Under the pieces are notes generated by a model. That model had not been told where the DNA came from and did no database searches. It saw only the letters and a program-made list of their open reading frames with translations. Positions 7,724-13,908 of a stretch of DNA of 22,784 nucleotides are shown here, one piece after another. Where the stretch lies: positions 1-22,784 of the forward strand of contig JALNVF010000040.1 of the NCBI GenBank assembly GCA_023231445.1, read 5' to 3'. The DNA is from Treponema sp. GTDB lineage: Bacteria; Spirochaetota; Spirochaetia; Treponematales; Treponemataceae. Within the stretch, counting starts at the first letter, position 1; every line of letters begins with the position of its first letter. The position numbers were made by a program, and so were the translations under genes.

Positions 7724-9086
7724 ACTTCTTTCCGCACTCTCCCTGTACGGGGTGACCGACCGTTTGTGGCTTCCTCATCCGTTTCCTGCAGGAGATCCCT
7801 GCGGAGCGGCACTTCTTGCATCAGCAGTGGAGGAATGCATTACCGGCGGTACGACAATGATTCAGCTGCGCGAAAAAAACGTATCGCCAGTGGATATGCT
7901 CAGCATTGGAAAAGCGGTGGGAGACGTGTGCCGTGCACATAACGTACCCTTTATTGTGGACGATGATGCGGATGCGGCGATTCTGCTCAAAGCGGATGGT
8001 GTGCATGTAGGCCAGCACGATACTGATGCCGTGGAAGTCCGTCGTCGTATAGGTCCCGGCATGATTCTGGGTGTTTCGGTACAGACCGTGGAACAGGCGG
8101 TGCGTGCTCAGGCTGCCGGAGCTGACTATCTTGGCACCGGCGCCGTATTTCCGACGTCTACGAAAGACGATGCCGGCGCGGTAAGCAGAGAATGCCTTGC
8201 CGCTGTCTGCGCTGCGGTGACAATTCCGGTAGTCGCAATCGGAGGAATACACGAAGAAAATATTGCGCTCCTTGAGGGCACAGGAATCGCCGGTGCGGCA
8301 GTCGTATCGGCACTGTTTGCGTCTCCTGATATACCGGCCGCGGCGCGTGCACTTTCTCCGGCCTGCAGATCATTCAACGCCGTATGCACGGCAGGTATCC
8401 GTGCGGAAAAGGAACGGAAGGACAGAGCTGCGGTCATGCAGGGAATGAAGGCTGCCGTATTCGATATGGACGGCACACTGCTTGATTCAATGCCGATGTG
8501 GCAGCATGCCGCAGAACAGTATCTTCAGTCGAAACTGGTAAAACCGGAGCCTGATGTCTGGGAACGGACAAAATCCCTTGATATGAAGCAGACTGCGGCA
8601 TATTTTAAACAGGCATACCGGATTTCAGATTCAACTGATATTATAATAGAAGAAATTGATAATCTTATATACGACCAGTATGCACATACGCTCAGACTAA
8701 AGGACGGTGCCCGTACGTTTCTTGAAGCACTTCATGTCCGCGGAATACCGATGGTACTTGCCACGTCGACGGACCGCCGCTGCGCGGAAGCCTGTATGAA
8801 GCGGTCCGGGCTGGGCGGTTGTTTTTCGCAGCTGCTTACCTGTTCGGAACTTGGTACAGGCAAAGACAGACCAGACATCTATCTGGAAGCACAGCGGTGT
8901 ATGGGAACGGCCGCGGCAGACACGGTCGTCTTTGAAGACGCGCTGTACGCCGGGAAGACAGCTGCGCAGGCAGGCTTTCCTGTATGCGCCGTCTATGACG
9001 AAAGTACTGCCGGTAACGGCGACTGGCTGGAGCTTCGGAAGCTGTCTGCCTGTTCGTGCTTTTCGTTCAGGGATATGCCGGTATGA
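7710..9086 (+). CDS. thiE: ThiE fused to a HAD-superfamily phosphatase
   Basis: The N-terminal part (about 1-215) is thiamin-phosphate synthase, which joins HMP-PP and thiazole phosphate: LYGVTDR, TTMIQLREKN, FIVDDDADAAILLKADGVHVGQ, LGVSVQTVEQA, GADYLGTGAVFPTSTK and VVAIGGI are all recognisable. After a linker, residues 246-458 form a class I HAD hydrolase with FDMDGTLLD (nucleophile D252, acid/base D254), the motif II serine in LATSTDRR, a lysine in TGKDRPDIYL, and the acidic motif IV VVFEDALYAG, so it looks catalytically complete. The reading frame is continuous across the join. The start is TTG 7710, with GGAAGGA at 7696-7702 placed 7 nt upstream and overlapping thiM; internal ATGs at 8436 and 8445 could produce the phosphatase alone. 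The substrate of the HAD part is unknown; thiamin phosphate is a reasonable guess. Confidence 0.93.
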   Translation: MKNAELLSALSLYGVTDRLWLPHPFPAGDPCGAALLASAVEECITGGTTMIQLREKNVSPVDMLSIGKAVGDVCRAHNVPFIVDDDADAAILLKADGVHVGQHDTDAVEVRRRIGPGMILGVSVQTVEQAVRAQAAGADYLGTGAVFPTSTKDDAGAVSRECLAAVCAAVTIPVVAIGGIHEENIALLEGTGIAGAAVVSALFASPDIPAAARALSPACRSFNAVCTAGIRAEKERKDRAAVMQGMKAAVFDMDGTLLDSMPMWQHAAEQYLQSKLVKPEPDVWERTKSLDMKQTAAYFKQAYRISDSTDIIIEEIDNLIYDQYAHTLRLKDGARTFLEALHVRGIPMVLATSTDRRCAEACMKRSGLGGCFSQLLTCSELGTGKDRPDIYLEAQRCMGTAAADTVVFEDALYAGKTAAQAGFPVCAVYDESTAGNGDWLELRKLSACSCFSFRDMPV

Positions 9087-9871
9087 AGATGAAATGCGTA
9101 CTGACGATTGCCGGTTCCGACAGTTCGGGCGGTGCGGGAATTCAGGCAGACATAAAAACGATCTGCGCGCACCGGCTGTATGCGGCAAGCGTCATTACTG
9201 CGGTAACGGCACAGAATACGCTCGGTGTACAGTCAGTCTATCCGCTGCCGCCTGACGTTGTTGCCGCCCAGCTTGACAGCGTCTGCTCCGATATCCCTCC
9301 TGATGCGGTAAAAATCGGCATGCTCGCTACCGCGGAAATTGCGGAAACGGCAGCACGCATGCTTGAACACTACAACGTGCGTCATGTCGTGCTTGATCCG
9401 GTGCTTGTCTCCACAAGCGGCCGCCTGCTGCTTGATAAAGATGCAGTACGCGTCCTGACAGACAGACTCTTTCCCCTTGCCGAACTGATAACACCGAATC
9501 TTGACGAAGCTGCCGTCCTGCACGATGCGCTTGTCCGCACCGGCTGCGCGGTACTTGTAAAGGGCGGGCACAATCCTGATTCTGCGGACGACGTACTGTA
9601 TGAATCGGGCCGTCTGATGGAGAATAGTCCTGCAGGCTGTTCCGGAATACATACGTTTTCCGGCGGACGCATTGCAAATCCGAATACGCACGGTACCGGG
9701 TGTACGCTTGCAAGTGCCGCTGCATGCCGCCTTGCGCAGGGACATACGATTATGGAAAGCGTCCTGCTTGCAAAACAGTACATAACCGGCGCAATTGCTG
9801 CGGGGCTTACCGTCGGACACGGAAGAGGGCCGCTCGACCAGTTCTGGGAGGCAGCCGGCGGCGTGCCCTGA
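9083..9871 (+). CDS. thiD: ThiD, hydroxymethylpyrimidine (phosphate) kinase
   Basis: ThiD phosphorylates HMP and HMP-P to HMP-PP, the pyrimidine substrate of ThiE. The 262-residue protein has the family motifs TIAGSDSSGGAGIQADIKT at the N-terminus, TPNLDEA, VLVKGGH, and NTHGTGCTLASAAACRLAQG at the C-terminal anion hole. The ATG at 9083 overlaps the thiE stop (ATGA), with AGGGA at 9069-9073 upstream; the frame also opens from 9056 but without reason to start there. With thiM and thiE this gives a salvage route to thiamin phosphate; no thiC, thiG or thiL is in the window. The gene is followed by the repeat island, and no T-rich terminator was found. Confidence 0.95.
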   Translation: MKMKCVLTIAGSDSSGGAGIQADIKTICAHRLYAASVITAVTAQNTLGVQSVYPLPPDVVAAQLDSVCSDIPPDAVKIGMLATAEIAETAARMLEHYNVRHVVLDPVLVSTSGRLLLDKDAVRVLTDRLFPLAELITPNLDEAAVLHDALVRTGCAVLVKGGHNPDSADDVLYESGRLMENSPAGCSGIHTFSGGRIANPNTHGTGCTLASAAACRLAQGHTIMESVLLAKQYITGAIAAGLTVGHGRGPLDQFWEAAGGVP

Positions 9872-9937
9872 CGGGACGACTGATTTCTGATCCGGACACG
9901 ATTTAACCGCTGATCCGTACTGCATTTAACGCCTGAT

Positions 9938-10014
9938 GCAGGCCGGTATGGCGCCGCAGTGCGGTCTGCACAGTGTACGTAGTCGTGTCCGCACTGTGCC
10001 GCATACCGGCCTGC
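9938..10014. repeat. Long inner inverted repeat (cruciform/hairpin)
   Basis: The arm 9938-9964 (GCAGGCCGGTATG then GCGCCGCAGTGCGG) is complementary to 9989-10014 with only a small internal imperfection, around a 24-nt loop. The outer 13 bp are perfect. The RNA hairpin would be very stable. There is no T tract, so it is not a standard intrinsic terminator, although it could protect or end the thi transcript. Confidence 0.8.
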
Positions 10015-10097
10015 ACAGTGTACGTAATCGTGTCTGTACAGTGTACACTGACCGTACTGCACTGTGTACACATGTCTGACTGCATTGTGTACACAGA

Positions 10098-10129
10098 CCG
10101 GACTGCATCCGAGGTTAAATGCAGTCCGG
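10098..10129. repeat. Perfect 11-bp hairpin at the right end of the repeat island
   Basis: CCGGACTGCAT (10098-10108) pairs perfectly with ATGCAGTCCGG (10119-10129) around a 10-nt loop. It shares its right arm with the outer inverted repeat, so the two structures exclude each other. No T tract follows. Confidence 0.7.
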
Positions 10130-10149
10130 ATCAGAACAGCAGTATACTA

Positions 10150-10185
10150 CGGGAATTTGCATTATCAGATGTTCCCGGTTATACT
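10150..10185 (+). promoter_or_regulatory. Sigma-70 type promoter of cheX with overlapping dyad
   Basis: TTGCAT (10157-10162) and TATACT (10180-10185) are separated by exactly 17 nt, and the start codon of cheX follows at 10208. A dyad, CGGGAA (10150-10155) and TTCCCG (10172-10177), brackets the -35 box and spacer and could be an operator. The untranslated leader would be short, about 15 nt. Confidence 0.6.
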
Positions 10186-10207
10186 ATAGAGCAGAGAGAT
10201 ACTTTAT

Positions 10208-10669
10208 ATGGATGTTACCGTCATAAACCCGTTTTTAACCGCGTGTGAAAATGCATTTAAAAACATGTTCAATCTTACTCCGGAGCATAAAGAGCCGTAT
10301 CTTCTTGATGTACTGGCAACCCGTCATTGGGAGATTTCCGGACTTCTTGGATTGACCGGTGATTATACAGGTGTTCTGGCATTCAGGCTGCATGTAGTCC
10401 TTGCCGCCAAAATGCTTGAAATATCGGGCATGCAGACAGACTCTGCAGAGGAAAATGAAGAACTTTCAAGTCAGCTTGTAAGTGAGTTTACTAATATTAT
10501 CGGAGGAAATGCTGCTTCTGCCATTACTCATAAGAATATTAACATTACTCCGCCTGTTGTAATAAAAGGCAGGGATCATAGTATTTCCTGGCCAAGAAAT
10601 TATCCTGTAGTAGCGATTCCTTTTGTAACTCAGTTCGGTCCTTTTGAAGTTGATGTCTGTATAAAGTAA
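10208..10669 (+). CDS. cheX: CheX-like CheY-P phosphatase
   Basis: CheX dephosphorylates CheY-P and so resets the flagellar switch; it is the usual phosphatase in spirochaetes. The 153-residue protein is of normal length. The catalytic pair of the family is present as E93 and N96 in SEFTNIIGGNA, followed by the conserved glycine and asparagine (G100, N101). The remainder fits the alpha/beta CheX fold: a start MDVTVINPF, a strand around LGLTGDYTGVLAFRL, and a C-terminal VVAIPF strand. It is a single gene with its own promoter, convergent with MCP2. A weak GAGAG (10194-10198) serves as ribosome-binding site. Confidence 0.85.
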   Translation: MDVTVINPFLTACENAFKNMFNLTPEHKEPYLLDVLATRHWEISGLLGLTGDYTGVLAFRLHVVLAAKMLEISGMQTDSAEENEELSSQLVSEFTNIIGGNAASAITHKNINITPPVVIKGRDHSISWPRNYPVVAIPFVTQFGPFEVDVCIK

Positions 10670-10670
10670 C

Positions 10671-10706
10671 GGGAACGTCTGAAAACTGAAGTTCCTGGAA
10701 GTTCCC
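10671..10706. terminator. Weak dyad between convergent cheX and MCP2
   Basis: GGGAAC (10671-10676) is complementary to GTTCCC (10701-10706) between two convergent stop codons; the inner sequence also repeats GAAGTTCC. There is no good T tract in either direction, so the terminator role is a guess from position. Confidence 0.25.
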
Positions 10707-10710
10707 TGAA

Positions 10711-12525
10711 TTATATTTTGAACTTATCCACTTCCAGCGATAATTTGCCGATGCTGTCGTTGTTCCGGACACTCATCGCAGAAATTTCAATGACGGCACG
10801 GTTTATTTCTTCCGTACCTGATGACATTTCCGTTATGCCGTCCATAATGTCGCTGCCTCTTTCTGTAAGCTGTTTTATTGCTGTAACCATATTCTGTGTT
10901 CCGGCCAGAAGCTGTGCGGAGCTTGTTTTTACTTCAGAGGTAATTTCATTTATTTCTTTTATAGCAGACAGAAGCGAAGTTCCTCCGTCCGTCTGTTCCC
11001 GCAGTGCATCTCTGATGACGGTGTTCTGGTCTTTTACGGTTACGGTCTGTTTAAATACGGTGTCGAATTGTGAAAAAGCCGCGGTGGAAGCTTCGGAAAG
11101 AGAATCGGTAAGGTTTTTCAATTCTATAAGCGCTTCCGAAATATGTTTTCCCTGCATGCCGGAATCCTCCGACAGTTTGCGGATCTCGTCGGCGACTACC
11201 GCGAACCCTCTGCCGGAGTCTCCTGCATGGGCGGCCTCTATAGCCGCATTCATAGCGAGCAGATTTGTCTGTTCCGCGATATTCTGGATAACGGTTCCGG
11301 CTTCTATCAGATTTTCAGAATTTTCGACCATTGATTCAATTAACGGTACGATTCTGTCTATTGCATTTTTACCCTTTTCGGACGCCTGCGCCAGTTCTTC
11401 CATTGATACCGTGTTCTTTTTGACAATTTCGGACACTGATGCAATATTTCCGACCATTTGTTCAATCGAGGCGGAAGATTCTGTTACGTCTGCGGACTGG
11501 TTTTCAATATGAGTGTTCAGATTTTCAATCTGCCCTGCCATACCGGAAAGCGTCTGCTCCATTTCCTGAATATCTCCCGTGTAATGCATGTTCTGTTCTT
11601 TTATATGAGTAATTGTTCCTGTCATCTGGTTTAATGCGGTTGCCGTTTCCGTGGTATTGGCAGAAAGCGTGCTTCCGATACCGCCGAGCGCATCTGCTTC
11701 ATTTTTTACGGAGCTGATCAGGGATGTCATTTTTTCCATTGTTTTGTTCAGATAAAATCCCATGCGGCCTATTTCATCTTTTCCGGTAACAGTGACCCGC
11801 TTCGTTAAATCTCCTTCTCCTTCCGCTATATCCTTAAAACGGACAAGCATTTTCTCGGCTGCGCCTGAAATCGACATGTTTATCATAATAATGAATGCAG
11901 ACGCTATGGTAAAAATCAGGATAAATAATCCGATCATCTGTCTGTTTGCCAGCGCCAGTACTTTTTTTGTAGTATGTTCAATAATAGTACTCTGTGTATT
12001 AGCCTGAGAAACAATCCGGTTGATATACAGACGGTGTGTCCGGTATGAGCTTTCAAGCGGTCCCCTGAGCAGTTCTTCCGCTTTTTCCAGGTCACCGCTG
12101 TTTACCGCCGGAATAAATTCCGTATCGGCAATATGATAAAATTCTACCGCCGGATCATACGCTCCCGAAAGCATGTCTGTCCGCATTTCTCCTTCCGGGA
12201 GATCTTTTTCCCAGAATGCATGGCGCGCCATATAGTCTTTCTCAAGTCCCTGAAAATAGGTTTCAAGTTCATTCCGTTTAGTAACCGTTTGTGCCGCTGC
12301 AAGCTGGTATATCGTCAAATACGATTCGATGATATATGACGGAGGCGGCAGAATATCTGCTACAAGATCCTTGTTCCGTATGATGTTGTTGTATGTCCTG
12401 CCGGTGATTTTTACTGCATTTATTGTTTTAAAGGAAAAGAACGCATAAAGAATCATCCCGGTAAAAAACAATATAAAAAGCATTAACAGCTTTGTGCGGA
12501 TTTTTATATTTTTTATAAAATCCAT
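10711..12525 (-). CDS. Methyl-accepting chemotaxis protein (MCP2)
   Basis: This is a 604-residue transmembrane chemoreceptor. It has a first helix at about 13-32, a periplasmic helical sensor domain (about 33-195) carrying the motif LVADILPPPSYIIESYL (residues 54-70), a second helix at 196-217, HAMP to about 265, and a signalling domain whose tip reads QTNLLAMNAAIEAAHAG. The histidine in EAAHAG is typical of spirochaete receptors. The C-terminus ends EVDKFKI without a CheR-binding pentapeptide. AGAGGAGG lies 5 nt before the ATG. It is the last of three - strand genes, separated from the EAL gene by 180 nt that contain a possible promoter. The ligand is unknown. Confidence 0.93.
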   Translation of the reverse strand: MDFIKNIKIRTKLLMLFILFFTGMILYAFFSFKTINAVKITGRTYNNIIRNKDLVADILPPPSYIIESYLTIYQLAAAQTVTKRNELETYFQGLEKDYMARHAFWEKDLPEGEMRTDMLSGAYDPAVEFYHIADTEFIPAVNSGDLEKAEELLRGPLESSYRTHRLYINRIVSQANTQSTIIEHTTKKVLALANRQMIGLFILIFTIASAFIIMINMSISGAAEKMLVRFKDIAEGEGDLTKRVTVTGKDEIGRMGFYLNKTMEKMTSLISSVKNEADALGGIGSTLSANTTETATALNQMTGTITHIKEQNMHYTGDIQEMEQTLSGMAGQIENLNTHIENQSADVTESSASIEQMVGNIASVSEIVKKNTVSMEELAQASEKGKNAIDRIVPLIESMVENSENLIEAGTVIQNIAEQTNLLAMNAAIEAAHAGDSGRGFAVVADEIRKLSEDSGMQGKHISEALIELKNLTDSLSEASTAAFSQFDTVFKQTVTVKDQNTVIRDALREQTDGGTSLLSAIKEINEITSEVKTSSAQLLAGTQNMVTAIKQLTERGSDIMDGITEMSSGTEEINRAVIEISAMSVRNNDSIGKLSLEVDKFKI

Positions 12526-12591
12526 AGGATCCTCCTCTGAAACTCAACAAATGGAGTCTGCAGTTTTTTTTCTCCGGTACTGGTATTGGTA

Positions 12592-12619
12592 ATTATACTT
12601 TTATATAGTTCCTGATAAA
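12592..12619 (-). promoter_or_regulatory. Possible promoter of MCP2
   Basis: On the - strand a perfect TATAAT (12592-12597) is preceded by TTTATC (12614-12619) at a 16-nt spacing, within the 180-nt gap between the EAL gene and MCP2. The -10 box is excellent and the -35 box is poor. No other clear structure was seen in 12526-12705. Confidence 0.4.
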
Positions 12620-12705
12620 TTATTAAATGCGTATGACGGAATTTACTGTATCTGATAATGAAAAAAAGGGGAATAGATTTTTTGTAATAGATGTCACTTG
12701 ACTTT

Positions 12706-13887
12706 TTATGCGTTGTGTGAATTAAGAAGAATTCCGCATTGTCCGCTGGCCATAGGCTTTCCGCTCAGGAATCCCTGAACAGTGGTACATCCTATTTTTT
12801 TAAGTACGTCAAGCTGAGCAGGATATTCAACCCCCTCGGCAATTGTTTCAAGTCCCAGCTTTTCCGCAAGAGAAACGACCGTATCTGCAATAACAGATTC
12901 TTTTTTGTTTTCGGATGTGAGTCCGTTGATGAAAGACTTATCGATTTTTATCGTTGTGACAGGCAGAAACTGGAGATAGCGGAACGAACAGTATCCTGTA
13001 CCAAAATCGTCCAGAGAGATGCGGATACCCGTTAGGTGAAGTATGTTTAAAATCCGTACAGTTTTGGGTATGTTCTGTATTAAAACACTCTCTGTCACTT
13101 CGAGTTCAAGACTGTCGGGGCGGATATCGTACTGCCTGATAATGGTAAAAAGTCTGTCGGTAAAATCAGCCTCTTCCAGCTGAACGGGTGAAATATTTAC
13201 CGACATAATTCCTTTAAAATTAAATGTTTCCTGCCAGTATTTCAGCGTCTGTACGGCTGTTTCCAGCACCCAGTATCCGATTTTAACAATAGAACGGTTT
13301 TGTTCAGCAACAGGAATAAAATCATCAGGATTTACCTGTCCGAGTACATTGTCAGACCAGCGCAGCAGGGCTTCAAACCCCCGGAGCTCATTCGTCTGTA
13401 TTATAAACTGCGGCTGGAAATGGAGTTCAAAGTTATTTTCTTCTGCTGCCTGCTCCAGCCGGTTTTGCAGCAGGAGATATTCGGTATGTACTTGAGGATG
13501 AAAAAACGGTATTTCTAAGGTATTTACTGCTGAAAGATCCGTAAACGTCATAATGCAGAATTTGCTTTTCCGGATGAATTTCTGAGCGGTTACATACAGG
13601 TATGTCTGTGCCACCGGCGAATAATATGAGGTTTTAAACGATATGTTTTCGGTGATCACTCTGGTACAAACCGTAAGCCAGTCCATACCGGGGAGAACAG
13701 GGGATTTTAAATCGCTGATTTTTTGTCCGCTTTTTATGTATCCCCGGAATAATTCCTTATTGGGGCGGTTAATAAAGCAGATGCAGAAATCATGAATATC
13801 ATCGGTACTGTTGTAAACCGGAGACAATACAACGACTGCATTTGAAATTGAATTAATAAGCCTGCGATAATCTTTGCTCCTCAGCAT
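12706..13887 (-). CDS. EAL-domain cyclic-di-GMP phosphodiesterase with N-terminal sensor-like region
   Basis: The protein probably hydrolyses the second messenger cyclic di-GMP to pGpG. Residues 1-125 look like a PAS-type sensor with no clear ligand motif. Residues about 140-390 are an EAL domain with all usual catalytic and metal-binding motifs: E172-A-L in FEALLRW, NISPVQL, ELEVTES, DDFGTGYCSFRYLQ, IKIDKSFI, AEGVE and QGFLSGKPM. No GGDEF domain and no membrane helix are present, so it should be a cytosolic, active phosphodiesterase. GGGGAA lies 8 nt or so before the ATG. It sits 21 nt downstream of MCP3, suggesting co-transcription and a link between receptor signalling and c-di-GMP. Confidence 0.92.
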   Translation of the reverse strand: MLRSKDYRRLINSISNAVVVLSPVYNSTDDIHDFCICFINRPNKELFRGYIKSGQKISDLKSPVLPGMDWLTVCTRVITENISFKTSYYSPVAQTYLYVTAQKFIRKSKFCIMTFTDLSAVNTLEIPFFHPQVHTEYLLLQNRLEQAAEENNFELHFQPQFIIQTNELRGFEALLRWSDNVLGQVNPDDFIPVAEQNRSIVKIGYWVLETAVQTLKYWQETFNFKGIMSVNISPVQLEEADFTDRLFTIIRQYDIRPDSLELEVTESVLIQNIPKTVRILNILHLTGIRISLDDFGTGYCSFRYLQFLPVTTIKIDKSFINGLTSENKKESVIADTVVSLAEKLGLETIAEGVEYPAQLDVLKKIGCTTVQGFLSGKPMASGQCGILLNSHNA

Positions 13888-13908
13888 GTTGTTCCCCGTG
13901 TTTACTTT

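Larger units (their letters stand above)
9910..10134. repeat. Outer 21-bp inverted repeat bounding the 23-bp repeat island
   Basis: The left arm at 9910-9930 (begins CTGATCCGTACTG, ends CATTTAAC) matches the reverse complement of 10114-10134 at 20 of 21 positions. The unit at 9887-9907 is a poorer copy of the same arm, matching at 18 of 21. The arms may simply be terminal repeat units in opposite orientation. Confidence 0.8.
9887..10139. repeat. Island of degenerate 23-bp tandem repeats
   Basis: This intergenic stretch between thiD and cheX is built of about ten degenerate units of 23 bp. The core GTGTAC starts at 9973, 10018, 10041, 10064 and 10087, giving spacings of 45, 23, 23 and 23. Unit starts CTGATCCG at 9887 and 9910 keep the same period. 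The best units (10025-10047, 10048-10070, 10071-10093) agree with a consensus whose first 12 positions are CTGACCGTACTG and last 11 are CACTGTGTACA. Many units contain TGTACA-type palindromes. Since 23 is not a multiple of three and stops interrupt the frames, it is not a protein repeat. There are no spacers, so it is not a CRISPR array. Confidence 0.85.

Noticed and set aside
9887..10139. Possible CRISPR array
   Set aside because: The 23-bp units are contiguous and degenerate, without unique spacers between identical repeats, and no cas genes are nearby.
9973..10248. Open frame of 91 codons on the + strand over the repeat island and the cheX start
   Set aside because: It translates the 23-bp repeats in shifting frames, has no ribosome-binding site, resembles no protein family, and overlaps the well-supported cheX start and promoter.
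10718..11512. Long + strand open frame antisense to MCP2
   Set aside because: It is the mirror of a Ser/Ala-rich receptor coding region, has no family features or ribosome-binding site, and the - strand frame is a clear chemoreceptor.
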